A stretch of DNA of 64,000 bases from Streptomyces sp. DSM 15324 (GTDB taxonomy: Bacteria > Actinomycetota > Actinomycetes > Streptomycetales > Streptomycetaceae). Numbering within the stretch: the first letter of the stretch is position 1; the number at the start of each line of letters is the position of its first letter. Positions 38,736 to 48,170 of the stretch are shown piece by piece. A program made the position numbers and the translations under genes. The notes under the pieces are model-generated. The model was not told the origin of the DNA and searched no databases. It saw only the letters and a list, made by a program, of their open reading frames with translations. The stretch spans positions 248,001 to 312,000 of the forward strand of contig NZ_KQ949028.1 in NCBI RefSeq assembly GCF_001514285.1, in the 5' to 3' direction.

Positions 38736-39655
38736 CGCTGCCGCGCCCATTCGCCGTCCAGGGCCCTGGCGACGCGGTTGGTGGCCAGTACGGTCGCGGC
38801 GATCGCCAGCCCGGGCAGCGCGGTCAGCCACCAGGCGTTGGCCAGGTAGTTGCGGCCGTCGGAGATCAACGTCCCCCACTCCGGCGCCGGCGGCGGTGCG
38901 CCGTAGCCGAGGAAGCTCAGCGCCGACACGGCCAGGATCGAGGCGCCGAAGTCCAGCGTGGCCAGGGCGATCACCGGCCCGGCGGCGTTCGGCAGGACGT
39001 GCCGGCCGAGCACCGAGTACCAGCGGGACCCACAGGACCGCGACGCCTCGACGAACACCGCCTGCCGTACCCGCAGGACCTCGGCGCGCGCCACCCGGGC
39101 GAAGGAGGCGACGCTGGCGATGCCGACGGCGACCGCCACCTTCACCGTCCCGTACCCGAGCGCGGTGACGAGGGCCAGCGACAGGAACAGCGCGGGGATG
39201 GAGAGGAGGACGTCGACGAAGCGCATCAGCACGTCGTCCACCCAGCGGCCCACGAAGCCGGCGACCACCCCGAGCAGTCCGCCGACCACGAACGCGACCA
39301 GGACCGCGATCAGCGTGGCCTTGAGGGAGAGCTGGGCGCCGTGGACCACGCGGGAGAAGACATCGCGGCCCAGTTCGTCCGTGCCGAACCAGTGACTGCC
39401 GCTCGGACCGCGGAAGTTGTCGGTCGGTACCCCCTTCAGCGGATCCTGCGAGGTGAACAGGTCCGGCCGGAACGAGGCCAGCACCACCAGCACCAGGACG
39501 ACTCCCGACAGCAGCAGACCGGGCCGGCGCAGCAGGAAGCGCAGCACCCGCCGTACGTCTGCACGACGGCCCGGTCCCTTGGCGGGTCCCGCGTCGACCG
39601 GTCGGGCGAGGCCGAGTGCTGCCTCGGCCTGGTCGTCGAGAAGGCTCTGACTCAT
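38732..39655 (-). CDS. ABC transporter permease, DppC-like
   Basis: 307 residues. A cytoplasmic N-terminus, about six helices, the DppC motif (GTDELGRDVFSRVVHGAQLSL) and the EAA loop (EVLRVRQAVFVEASRSCGS). It pairs with the DppB-like permease whose gene it overlaps. In sulfur or peptide scavenging systems of this class the binding protein determines substrate choice. Confidence 0.93.
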
Positions 39656-40611
39656 GCGAAGCTCGCCCTTCTGTCCGAGGCCACCACGATCCGCGGGTCC
39701 AGGAGCGGATAGACGAGGTCGACGACGAGACTCGTCGCCACGAAGATCAGCGCTCCGAGCACCACCACCCCCTGGACCAGCGGGATGTCCTGGGAGGTGA
39801 CCGCCGCCGCGGTCACCCGGCCCAGACCGTCACGGGAGAACACCGTCTCGACGACCACCGATCCGGCGATCAGCTGCCCGACCAGCAGGCCCACGACCGT
39901 CAGCGCGGGCAGCGACGCGTTGCGCAGCGCGTGCCGCAGATGCACCCGCCACCGGCTGGCGCCCTTCGCCCGCGCGGTTTCCACATAGGCCTGATCCAGG
40001 GCGGTGAGCAGGCTCTTGGCCAGCACCTGGGCGACCTGCGCGCCGGTCGGGACCGCCAGCGTGAGGGCCGGCAGCACCAGTCCCTTCAGCCCGTCGTTGC
40101 CGAACGCCGGGAACCAGCGCAGCCGGAACGAGAACACCTCGACGAGCAGCAGCCCCACCCAGAAGGTCGGGACCGACACCCCGAGCGGGGGCAGCGACAG
40201 CAGGAACTGCCGCAGCCACCGCTGTGCCGTGTAGGTCGCCGCCACTGCGATCCCGTCACCGAGCAGCACCGCCAACAGCAGTGCCGCACTGGTCAGTTGG
40301 AGTGTCTGCGGCAGCGCGTCGGTCAGGGTGGAGGTCACCGGGCGGCCCGTGGAGATCGAGTCGCCGAAGTCCCCGCGCACCGCCCGGCCCAGATGGTCGG
40401 CGTACTGCACGAGCACCGGCCTGTCGAAGCCGTACTCGTGCCGCAGCGCGGCCAGCCGTGCCGGATCGACCTCCCCCGAGTCCATCCCGGCACCGGCCAT
40501 CGCGCTGACCGGATCGCCGGGCAGGTAGTCCAGCACCAGGAACGACACCGTGTACGCCGCCCACAGCACCCCGACCGCCTGCGCCAGCCGCTTGATCACA
40601 TAGCGGCGCAT
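39652..40611 (-). CDS. ABC transporter permease, DppB-like
   Basis: 319 residues. The first helix (AVGVLWAAYTVSFLVLDYLPGDP) and the later GVSVPTFWVGLLLVEVFSFRLRWFP plus EAA loop (YVETARAKGASRWRVHLRHALR) identify DppB. It starts three bases after the binding-protein stop and overlaps the DppC-like gene. Confidence 0.94.
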   Translation of the reverse strand: MRRYVIKRLAQAVGVLWAAYTVSFLVLDYLPGDPVSAMAGAGMDSGEVDPARLAALRHEYGFDRPVLVQYADHLGRAVRGDFGDSISTGRPVTSTLTDALPQTLQLTSAALLLAVLLGDGIAVAATYTAQRWLRQFLLSLPPLGVSVPTFWVGLLLVEVFSFRLRWFPAFGNDGLKGLVLPALTLAVPTGAQVAQVLAKSLLTALDQAYVETARAKGASRWRVHLRHALRNASLPALTVVGLLVGQLIAGSVVVETVFSRDGLGRVTAAAVTSQDIPLVQGVVVLGALIFVATSLVVDLVYPLLDPRIVVASDRRASFA

Positions 40612-40614
40612 GCG

Positions 40615-42234
40615 CTAGCCGATCCAGGTGTCGTGCAGCCGGACGCGGCTGCCCGAGTCGAAGTCGAGGTGGTGCACCTTCTTCGACACGCCCAGCTGGG
40701 TCTGGAGCTCGACCACCGGCACGTTGTACGCGTTCTCCACGATCGACTTCTGTGCCTCGTCCACCAGCTGCCCGCGCTTGGCGGTGTCCGTGGTCGCCGC
40801 CTGCCCGGACAGTGCCGTGTCCAGCGAACTGGGCGGCAGCTTGTAGGAGTTGTTCAGCTGGGTGGAGAAGGAGGTACGCAGAATGTCCGGGTCGGCGCGG
40901 GTCACGTTCCCCCACACGACGTCGAAGTCACTCGTCTGGACCGTGAGGGCGAACTCGCTGACCTGGCGCTGCTTGAGCACCACGTCGATCCCGACGGCCT
41001 TCAGCTGCTGCTGGACCAGTTCCAGCGCGGGCTGGTTGGTGGACGCGTTGGGGAACCAGGTGATGGTCAGGCTCAGCTTCTTGCCGTCCTTGACGCGGAT
41101 GCCGTCGCTGCCTTCCTTCCAACCGGCCTCGTCCAGAAGGGACGTGGCCTTGGCCGAGTCGAAGGCGAGGTCCGAGGAGAGGTCGGTGTAGTCGGGCGTG
41201 GTGTGCGCCAGGACGCTGGTCGCGGGCTGCGTGCCGGTCGGGAACACGGTGTCGGCGATCTGCTTGCGATCGATGGCGGCCAGGATGGCCTGGCGTACCT
41301 TCGTGTCCTTGAGCAGAGGCCGCGAGTTGTTGAGCCCCAGCCCGAACACCACACCGGGGTTGGCCCGGCGCAGAAGGGTGACCTGGCCGCCGCCCAGCGC
41401 GGCCTCGTTGGCCTTGCCGACGCTGCTGATCGCGTCCACCTGCCCGGACTGGAGACTGCCGGCCCGCACCCCCGCCTCGGGCACGACCTTGAAGACCACC
41501 TTGTCCAGGTAGGCCTCTCCCTTCTTGGACCACAGCGAGGAGCCCCAGTCGTAGCCGGTGCGTCTGGCCAGCGTGATCGACTGGTTCTGGACGTACTGCT
41601 TCAGCACGAACGGCCCGGACCCCACCACGCCGTCGCTGCACTTCTGCTGCGGGGTCTTCTTCACGCTCGCCGACGACTCGATGCCGAGCGAGTGGGTCGA
41701 AGTGGCCTGGAGGAACTGTGCGTTGGGCTGCTTGAAGGTCACCTTGACGGTGAGCGGGTCGACCACGGCGGTGCTCTCGACGCTGCTCAGGTAGCCCTGG
41801 GCGAGGGCTCCGAGGGGCCCGAGCTTCGGTACGGCGTCGAAGTTGTCCTTGACCGCCTGCGCGGTGAGTGGGGAGCCGTCGCTGAAGGTGACGCCCGAGC
41901 GCAGATGGAAGGTGAACTCCGTCGCGTCGGCGTTGATGTCCCAGCTCTTGGCCAGCCACGGCACGATCTTGCCGGTCCCCGGGTCCTGGTCGGTCAGGGA
42001 GTCCACGGTCTGGCGTACCGAGTAGATGCTCTCGTTGCTGCCGACCTGCTGCGGGTCCACGCAGCCGGCATCGGAACCCACCGCGAAGGTCAGGGTCCCG
42101 CCGGACTTCGGCCGGCCGCTTCCGCTGCCGGAGCCGTCGTCGCCCGACCCGCACGCGGTCAGCAGGACACTGGTGGTCAGGAGCGCGGCCAGGGGCGCCC
42201 ATCGGGAGGCTCTGAAATCCGGGAGTGCTGTCAC
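40615..42234 (-). CDS. peptide/nickel-type ABC substrate-binding lipoprotein
   Basis: 539 residues from a GTG at 42234 with AGGAG ten bases upstream. The signal peptide ends at VLLTACGSG (lipobox). The mature part is SBP_bac_5: GGTLTFAVGSDAGCVDPQQ, PWLAKSWDINADATEFTFHLR and SDGSPLTAQAVKDNFD. This cluster-C fold binds peptides, glutathione, opines or nickel chelates. Because the operon begins with a sulfur-type leader peptide, a sulfur-containing ligand is plausible. It is the first structural gene of the operon that ends in the FMN reductase. Confidence 0.92.
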   Translation of the reverse strand: MTALPDFRASRWAPLAALLTTSVLLTACGSGDDGSGSGSGRPKSGGTLTFAVGSDAGCVDPQQVGSNESIYSVRQTVDSLTDQDPGTGKIVPWLAKSWDINADATEFTFHLRSGVTFSDGSPLTAQAVKDNFDAVPKLGPLGALAQGYLSSVESTAVVDPLTVKVTFKQPNAQFLQATSTHSLGIESSASVKKTPQQKCSDGVVGSGPFVLKQYVQNQSITLARRTGYDWGSSLWSKKGEAYLDKVVFKVVPEAGVRAGSLQSGQVDAISSVGKANEAALGGGQVTLLRRANPGVVFGLGLNNSRPLLKDTKVRQAILAAIDRKQIADTVFPTGTQPATSVLAHTTPDYTDLSSDLAFDSAKATSLLDEAGWKEGSDGIRVKDGKKLSLTITWFPNASTNQPALELVQQQLKAVGIDVVLKQRQVSEFALTVQTSDFDVVWGNVTRADPDILRTSFSTQLNNSYKLPPSSLDTALSGQAATTDTAKRGQLVDEAQKSIVENAYNVPVVELQTQLGVSKKVHHLDFDSGSRVRLHDTWIG

Positions 42235-42259
42235 GGAAAGGTTTCTCCTACTCGTGTCA

Positions 42260-42278
42260 CCCGGCACGGGGTGCCGGG
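42260..42278 (-). other. perfect hairpin just upstream of the SBP start
   Basis: CCCGGCAC-GGG-GTGCCGGG, an 8-bp stem with a 3-base loop, 26 bases before the GTG of the binding-protein gene. There is no U-run, so it may act on translation or as an element of a leader-peptide switch. Confidence 0.5.
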
Positions 42279-42353
42279 CCTCGGGCGCGAGGCACGGCCG
42301 TGCGGGGACGTGCGGGGCTCCGGCCGGAGCGACACCGGCCGGAGGAAGCGCTG

Positions 42354-42401
42354 TGCAGACAGGGGTGTGCAGACAGGGGGAGTAGACAGGGGTGAGCAGA
42401 C
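42354..42401. repeat. 14-bp tandem repeat in the leader-SBP gap
   Basis: TGCAGACAGGGGTG is repeated at 42368 and, less exactly, at 42382, with GCAGAC of a fourth copy. It lies between the leader peptide and the binding-protein gene, inside the expected transcript. Confidence 0.75.
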
Positions 42402-42486
42402 GACACCGAGGACCGGTGGCGAGGGGAAGGACGGCGCGCAGGAGCCGTGGCCGGTGACGGAGGTCAGCCGGCGGCGGGCAGGCCGG

Positions 42487-42603
42487 TCAGGCCCGACAGA
42501 GGCAGCTGGTCGAGCGCTTCAGATCGATGTGACGCCGGCGCGAGAGCCGGGAGTACGCCGTGGCGTCGGCGGAGGAGGCAGTCGGGTCATCGCTGTGCCG
42601 CAT
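42487..42603 (-). CDS. sulfur-type leader peptide (38 aa)
   Basis: A 38-codon ORF from ATG at 42603, with GGGGAGG six bases before it. Its end reads RLSRRRHIDLKRSTSCLCRA. The pattern RRH(V/I)DL.R..S..C is that of short leader peptides annotated in many Streptomyces genomes in front of sulfate, cysteine and methionine genes. Translation through the two near-terminal Cys codons may sense Cys-tRNA. It precedes the peptide-type binding-protein gene by 252 bases containing a hairpin and tandem repeats. Confidence 0.82.
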   Translation of the reverse strand: MRHSDDPTASSADATAYSRLSRRRHIDLKRSTSCLCRA

Positions 42604-42622
42604 ACCGGTCCTCCCCGTCTCC

Positions 42623-42641
42623 GGCCCCGGTCACCGGGGCC
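42623..42641. other. perfect palindrome directly upstream of leader peptide 1
   Basis: GGCCCCGG-TCA-CCGGGGCC, 8-bp arms, ends 20 bases before the leader ATG. It may be an operator or a hairpin in the 5' untranslated region. Confidence 0.45.
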
Positions 42642-42894
42642 ACGCGCTTGCGGGAGTCATCGGTGATCCCGCCGGGCTTTCACCTGGAGCACCCCACCGC
42701 GTGGGAGGGTTGCCGGTCAGCGAGCCAGGGCTTGATGCTGACACTCAATGCCGTTGACGATCGTACGTATCGGTTTTGTCGTACGTCAATGCCACAACCG
42801 ACGCCCTGTTCCAGGCGCCGACTCGGCACACGTCCCCGCACCGACGACCCGGCACCCGGTGCCGGTCCGGTGCGGGGCCCCGTCGCCGGGCTGG

Positions 42895-44292
42895 TCAGCC
42901 CGCCTGCCGCTCGGGTGCGGAGCGGTGGGTGAGGGGTGCGCGCAGACCGAGGTGGTCGCGGAGTGTGGTGCCGGTGTACTCGGTGCGGTAGACCCCGCGT
43001 TCCTGCAGTTCCGGGACGAGCAGGTCGACGATGTCGTCGAGGCCGTGGGGGATGAGGTACGGCGTGACGTTGAAGCCGTCGACCGCGCCGTGCCGCACGA
43101 AGCGCGCGAACTTGTCGGCCAGACCGGAGGGGGTGCCGACATGGCCACGCTGCGGGCCGAGGGCGATCACGGTCTCGCGCAGCGACCAGCCGTGCGCCTG
43201 CGCCTTCTGGCGCCACTCGGCCACGACCGCGCGCGGGTCGGCGGTGCGCCGGGCCCCGAAGGAGCCGTCGTTCTCGGCGACGACCGGGTCCTCCGCGGGC
43301 AGCGGGCCGTCGGCGTCGCGGTCGGACAGGTCGATGCCCCACAGCAGTGAGGCGATCCCCAGCGCCGTGGCGGGCGTGACCTGCTGGAGCCGGATCCAGC
43401 GCTTCTTCTCCTGGGCCTCCTCCTCGGTGGCGCCGATGATGATCTCGGTGCCGGGCAGGATCCGCAGGTCGTCGTCGGGCCGGCCGACGGCGCGCAGGCG
43501 GGTGCGGATGTCCTCGGCGAAGGCAAGGGCGTCGTCGAAGTCGTTGCCGTGCGCGGAGAAGATGACGTCGGCGTTGCGGGCGGCGAAGTCGCGTCCCGCG
43601 CCGGAGTCGCCGGCCTGGAAGATCACCGGGTGGCCCTGGGCACTGCGCGGCAGGGTGGGGGCCAGGTCGACGTCGAACTGCGGTCCCCGGTGCCGCACTT
43701 GGCGGACGGCGCCGGCCACCGACCAGGCGGGCGCGTCGACGGACGTGGCGACTGCCTTGTCGTCCCAGCTGTCCCACAGGGCGCGGGCCACCGTGAGGAA
43801 CTCCTCGGCGCGCCGGTAGCGGTCGGCGTGGTCGAGGTAGCCGCCGCGGCGGAAGTTGGCGCCGGTCCAGGCGTTGTCGGTGGTCACCACGTTCCAGCCG
43901 GCGCGGCCTTCGGAGAGGAGGTCGAGGCCGGAGAGGCGACGGGCGAGGTCCGCGGGCTCGTTGAAGGTGGAGTTGGAGGTGGAGACCAGGCCGATCCGGC
44001 GGGTGACCGCGGCCAGTGCCGCGAGCTGGGTGACGGCGTCCGGCCGTCCGGCCACGTCGAGCTCGTGGATCTTGCCGTCGACCTCGCGCAGCCGGAGTCC
44101 CTCGCCGAGGAAGAACGCGTCGAACAGGCCCCGTTCGGCGGTCTGGGCGACCCGCCGGAAGGAGGCGGGGTCGATCTGCGAGCCGCTGTCGGGGGCGGAC
44201 CAGATGGTCCAGTGATTGACCCCCTGGAAGAACACTCCGAAGTGCAGCTGTGCGTGCGGCCTGGGGACGTCGAGGGGGTCGGTGCGGGTCAT
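42895..44292 (-). CDS. NtaA/SnaA/DszA-type FMN-dependent monooxygenase
   Basis: 465 residues of the bacterial luciferase fold. FGVFFQGVNHWTIW, FDAFFLGEGLRLRE, LLSEGRAGWNVVTTDNAWTG and FQAGDSGAGRDFAARNADVIF are hallmarks of the NtaA/SnaA/DmoA subfamily, which uses reduced FMN from a separate reductase to cleave C-N or C-S bonds. It overlaps the sister gene upstream by four bases. With a sulfur-type leader ahead of the operon and an SsuE-like reductase nearby, desulfurisation of an organosulfur compound is the likeliest role. Confidence 0.92.
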   Translation of the reverse strand: MTRTDPLDVPRPHAQLHFGVFFQGVNHWTIWSAPDSGSQIDPASFRRVAQTAERGLFDAFFLGEGLRLREVDGKIHELDVAGRPDAVTQLAALAAVTRRIGLVSTSNSTFNEPADLARRLSGLDLLSEGRAGWNVVTTDNAWTGANFRRGGYLDHADRYRRAEEFLTVARALWDSWDDKAVATSVDAPAWSVAGAVRQVRHRGPQFDVDLAPTLPRSAQGHPVIFQAGDSGAGRDFAARNADVIFSAHGNDFDDALAFAEDIRTRLRAVGRPDDDLRILPGTEIIIGATEEEAQEKKRWIRLQQVTPATALGIASLLWGIDLSDRDADGPLPAEDPVVAENDGSFGARRTADPRAVVAEWRQKAQAHGWSLRETVIALGPQRGHVGTPSGLADKFARFVRHGAVDGFNVTPYLIPHGLDDIVDLLVPELQERGVYRTEYTGTTLRDHLGLRAPLTHRSAPERQAG

Positions 44293-45389
44293 CGGGCTTC
44301 CTCCTGGACGGCCGCGGCCGCGAAACGGTTGGCGGGGCGCTTAAGACCCAGGGTCGAGCGCAGGGACGCGCCGGGCAGGGGGCGGGCGACGAGGCGCCGC
44401 TCGGACAGGGCCGGCAGGACGAGGCGGGAGAGGACGGGCAGGTCCTCGTCCAGTACGAGCGGATGCAGCCGTACCCCGTCCACATGGCGGCTCAACTCGG
44501 CGAGAACGGCCACCAGTCCGTCCGCGGAACCGATGTGCCGCAGCCGTCCGCGGTCGGTCCACGGTGCGTGCCGCTCCAGGTCGGCGACGCGCTCGGCGCC
44601 GGTCGCGTCCGGCGTGTCCAGCGCCACGTCGACCTCGGCGAAGACGCGGGGCGTACCGGCGTCGGCGGCGGCCGCGGCGACCGATGCCGGGGCGCGGCCC
44701 TCGACCAGGGCGACGTCGAGCTGCGCGGCGGGCACCCGGTCCGGGCGGCCCAGGACGACGAGCTGCCCCTGCGGCGGGCGCGGCACGATCGCCGGGCCCT
44801 TGACGGCGTAGGTCTCCCCGGTGAAGTCGACGTAGTGCAGCCGGTCGCGGTCGAGGTAGCGGCTCGTGGCCACGGACCGGACGACCGCGTCGTCCTCCCA
44901 TGAGTCCCACAGGGCGCGGGCCACCTCGACCCCGTCCCGGGACTCCCGGGCCCGCGCGGCCGCGTCGGCCACCAGGGGGCGCCCCCACACACGAGCCGCC
45001 TCGGGACTGTCCTCCTCCGTCACCACCCACCCGGCGCGGCCGGCGGAGATGTGGTCCAGGGACGCCAACTGGCTGGAGACGTGGAAGGGTTCGGCATACG
45101 TGACCGGGACGACGGGTGCGATCCCGATCGTGCTCGTGGACGCCGCGACGAAGGCCGCCCGCTCCACCGCTCCGATACGGCCGACGGGATCCGGTGCGGC
45201 ACCGGGCGGCAGCACGCCGTCGTCCAGGGTGATGAGGGTGAACCCGGCGTTCTCGGCCACGGTGGCGAGCCCGGCCACCCGGCGCGGGGTGAGCAACTGG
45301 TCGGGTGCGTGGGCGGCGCGGCGCCAGGCCGCGGGATGGGCGCCGTCACCGTCGATCTCGACGGCGAGGTGCAGGGCGGGGCCGGACAA
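44289..45389 (-). CDS. luciferase-like (LLM) flavin-dependent oxidoreductase
   Basis: 366 residues. VAGLATVAENAGFTLITLDD, SSQLASLDHISAGRAGWVVTEED and the WDSWEDDAVV region fit the NtaA-like branch, with a more divergent C-terminal half than its partner. The TTG at 45389 has GGAAGGA seven bases upstream and starts right at the domain; ATG at 45410 and GTG at 45422 are in-frame alternatives without a good ribosome site. First gene of a two-gene operon behind leader peptide 2. Confidence 0.85.
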   Translation of the reverse strand: MSGPALHLAVEIDGDGAHPAAWRRAAHAPDQLLTPRRVAGLATVAENAGFTLITLDDGVLPPGAAPDPVGRIGAVERAAFVAASTSTIGIAPVVPVTYAEPFHVSSQLASLDHISAGRAGWVVTEEDSPEAARVWGRPLVADAAARARESRDGVEVARALWDSWEDDAVVRSVATSRYLDRDRLHYVDFTGETYAVKGPAIVPRPPQGQLVVLGRPDRVPAAQLDVALVEGRAPASVAAAAADAGTPRVFAEVDVALDTPDATGAERVADLERHAPWTDRGRLRHIGSADGLVAVLAELSRHVDGVRLHPLVLDEDLPVLSRLVLPALSERRLVARPLPGASLRSTLGLKRPANRFAAAAVQEEAR

Positions 45390-45470
45390 TGGACGTTCCT
45401 TCCGAGACATACGCGAACTCACGGCCGAGAGGCCGCGACGAGACGGCCGGTGGGGGTGGACCGGCGGGGG

Positions 45471-45587
45471 TCAGACGCGTGCGGAAGGACAGACGGCGGA
45501 GGAGGTGCGGCAGTAGTCGACGTGCCGCCGGGTGATGAGCCGCGCACCCGTGCGGACACCCGGCTGTGCCGCGCCCGGTGCGTGCAT
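45471..45587 (-). CDS. sulfur-type leader peptide (38 aa), second copy
   Basis: ATG at 45587 preceded by GGAGG at proper spacing; 38 codons ending LITRRHVDYCRTSSAVCPSARV. It shares the RRH(V/I)D..(C/K)R..S..C pattern with the ORF at 42487-42603 but differs elsewhere. It precedes the luciferase-like monooxygenase genes by about 80 bases, which include a GGCC-TCTC-GGCC hairpin. Likely a cis-acting cysteine sensor. Confidence 0.82.
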   Translation of the reverse strand: MHAPGAAQPGVRTGARLITRRHVDYCRTSSAVCPSARV

Positions 45588-45861
45588 GGAAGGCCTCCAC
45601 CCGTCAGGAGTTCGCCGGTTCAACGTACGTCGTCCGCCCTTGCGATTGTCAAGGGCACCTGACGCGGAGGCGTCATGCCCGGAGGCCCGGCCGGGCCCAC
45701 CCACCGCAGCCCGCCGCGACCCGTGAACGCGCGACGGCGGACACCGTCACCGGGACCAAGACCTGCCGCGGCCCTGACAGCGGCGCCGCGCACCGCCTAC
45801 GCTGCCTCCGCCGCACGGACCGAAACGGCCGGCGGCGTGGGCACGAGGACGGAGTCTCCAC

Positions 45862-46887
45862 ATGATCGAGTCGGCGATGCAGGCGCTGGCCGGGAAGGTC
45901 GACCCGGCACGGCTCCGGCGCGACGTCGACGTCCTGGCGGCGTTCCCCCGCAGCCGTACGCGCACGCCGAACGCGATGGCCGAGGCGGAGCGGCATGTGA
46001 CGGACGAGCTGTCGGCGGCCGGATGGCAGGTCGAGCGACAGCCGTTCGACCTGCGCTGGCAGCCGGGCACGACCGACCGCCAGGGGCACCGGCTCCTCCC
46101 CCTCAAGCCGCGCCTGCACCGGCGGCTGACGGGAGCCAACCTGCTCGCGCGACGTCCCGGCCACCCGCGGCGGCCGACGGTGCTGATCGGCGCGCACCTG
46201 GACTCCGTGGACGCGAGCCCGGGAGCCGACGACAACGCCTCCGGTGTGGCGGTCCTGCTGGAAGCCGCCCGGCTGCTCGGCGCGCTGGAAGAGCCGCCAC
46301 CCGTCACCCTCATGTGCTTCGACATGGAGGAACTGGGACTGATCGGCTCGCGGTACGCCGCCCGGCAGTTCACCGACCGGCAGGAACAGGTCGCGGGCAT
46401 GCTCTGTCTGGAGTCGGTCGGGTACTTCGCGCCTGAGCCGGGTGGCCAGCGGCTGCCCGCCGGTTTCGGACTGGCCTTCCCGACGGCAGCACGCGAGGTC
46501 CGTGCGCAGCGCTTCCGCGGGGACTTCACCCTCGTGGTCCACCGGCGATCCACACAAGGTGCGGCCGCCCTGTGGCAGCGCGCGGCCGCGTGCGCGGGTC
46601 CGGCACTGCCCGCCCTTCCGTCGATCGCCCTCCGTGACCGCCGTCCCGAAGGGCCGCTCGGTCTGCTCATCGGCCTCGCGGTGCCGCCGGCGAACCATCT
46701 CGGGCGCAGCGACCACGCCTCGTTCTGGAACCGCCGGATCCCGGCGCTCATGCTGACCAGTACCGCCAACTTCCGTAACCGGCACTACCACCGCCCCACG
46801 GACACGCCGGACCTCCTCGACTACGACCGGCTGGCCGTGGTCACCGCCGCGACCGCGGCCACGGCGCTGCACTGGCCGCGCGGGTGA
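45862..46887 (+). CDS. M28-family metallopeptidase
   Basis: 341 residues. Zinc ligands are visible in the expected order: IGAHLDSVDASPGADDNASGVAV, MEELGLIGSRYA, and the final His in NRHYHRPTDTPDLLDY. The family contains aminopeptidases and glutaminyl cyclases. No signal peptide is evident, so it is probably cytoplasmic. ATG at 45862 lies 274 bases from the leader peptide ORF on the other strand. It converges on the P450 gene. Confidence 0.9.
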   Translation: MIESAMQALAGKVDPARLRRDVDVLAAFPRSRTRTPNAMAEAERHVTDELSAAGWQVERQPFDLRWQPGTTDRQGHRLLPLKPRLHRRLTGANLLARRPGHPRRPTVLIGAHLDSVDASPGADDNASGVAVLLEAARLLGALEEPPPVTLMCFDMEELGLIGSRYAARQFTDRQEQVAGMLCLESVGYFAPEPGGQRLPAGFGLAFPTAAREVRAQRFRGDFTLVVHRRSTQGAAALWQRAAACAGPALPALPSIALRDRRPEGPLGLLIGLAVPPANHLGRSDHASFWNRRIPALMLTSTANFRNRHYHRPTDTPDLLDYDRLAVVTAATAATALHWPRG

Positions 46888-46906
46888 GGCGGTAGGGGCA
46901 CCCGGG

Positions 46907-48100
46907 TCACCAGGCCACCGGCAGCTCCGACACGCCGTGGACCGCGCGGCCCTCGAACGCGTGCTGCTCCGCGGGCGGGCCGGTCAGGCGCAGGCCGGGC
47001 AGGCGGTCGAAGAGCATCGGCAGGGCGATCTGGAGTTCGGCGCGGGCGAGCGACTGGCCGAGGCAGTGGTGGGGGCCGTGGCCGAACGCCAGCTGGCGGC
47101 CGGCGTCCCGGGTGAGGTCGAGGGTGTCGGGGTCCTCGAAGGCCGCGGGGTCCCGGTTGGCGGACTGGAGGGCGACGACCACGCCCTCGCCGGCGCGGAT
47201 CGTCACCCCGCCGATCTCGACGTCCTCGACGGCGATGCGGCGCAGCCCGATGTGGACGACCGTGAGGTAGCGCAGGAGTTCCTCGACCGCGCCGGGGACG
47301 AGGCCGTCGTCGGCGCGCAGGGCGGCCAGCTGGTCGGGATGGCGCAGCAGGGCGACGACGCCGAGCGAGAGCATGCTCGCGGTCGTCTCGTGACCGGCGA
47401 TGAGGAGCTGGACCAGCATGCCCGCCGCCTCCTCTGCCGTGGCCTCGCCGGTGGCCACCCGCTCGACGGCGAGCTTGCTCGTGAGGTCGTCGCCGGGTTC
47501 GCGCGCCTTGGCCGCCAGCAGTTCCCGGAGGTGGCCGAAGAGGGCCGCCCAGCCGGCTCGCATCGCCTCCGGTCCGGCCGAGACGGTCGCGAAGGCGGCG
47601 GCGTGCCGGTGGACGAACTCCCGGTCGGCGTACGGCACTCCGAGCAGTTCGCAGATGACGAGGAGCGGCAGCGGCAGGGTGAAGTGCTGCACCAGGTCGG
47701 CCGGCTCGCCCTTCTCGGCCAGGCCGTCGAGGAGTTCGCCGGTGATCCGTCGTATGGCCGGGCGCAGTTGCTCGACCCGGCGGAAGCTGAACTCGGGGAT
47801 CAGCATGCGGCGCAGCCGGGTGTGGTCCGGCGGGTCCATGGAGAACAGCTGGCCGGGGGTGGGCGGCGGGGGCGTCGGCTGGAGGCCGGGGAAGCCCGGG
47901 CGGACGTTGCGCGCGCTGAAGCGCGGATCGCCTAGGACGGCCCGGGCGTCCTCGTGCCGGGTGACGAGCCAGGGGTGGGTGTCGCCCCACAGGGTGATCC
48001 GGGCCAGGGGGCGTTCGGCGATCCAGTGTCCGTACTCGGCGGCGGGGTCGAGGAGGGGGCGGTGGCGGGGGAGGGGCGGCGGGGTGTCCGTCGGGTGCAT
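46907..48100 (-). CDS. cytochrome P450
   Basis: 397 residues, soluble bacterial class. I-helix AGHETT (235-240), ExxR in EELLR (273-277) and the haem loop FGHGPHHCLGQSLA with Cys346. Lacks a membrane anchor; needs a separate ferredoxin. It starts 70 bases after the eboF-like gene and may be the last gene of the ebo operon, in which case it could oxidise the metabolite handled by those proteins (inference). Confidence 0.94.
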   Translation of the reverse strand: MHPTDTPPPLPRHRPLLDPAAEYGHWIAERPLARITLWGDTHPWLVTRHEDARAVLGDPRFSARNVRPGFPGLQPTPPPPTPGQLFSMDPPDHTRLRRMLIPEFSFRRVEQLRPAIRRITGELLDGLAEKGEPADLVQHFTLPLPLLVICELLGVPYADREFVHRHAAAFATVSAGPEAMRAGWAALFGHLRELLAAKAREPGDDLTSKLAVERVATGEATAEEAAGMLVQLLIAGHETTASMLSLGVVALLRHPDQLAALRADDGLVPGAVEELLRYLTVVHIGLRRIAVEDVEIGGVTIRAGEGVVVALQSANRDPAAFEDPDTLDLTRDAGRQLAFGHGPHHCLGQSLARAELQIALPMLFDRLPGLRLTGPPAEQHAFEGRAVHGVSELPVAW

Positions 48101-48170
48101 GGCGGGGGGCTCTTCCGGGCTCTGAGGTGGGGGAGAGGGGGGAGGGGACCGCAGGGGGAGGGCGGGTCGC

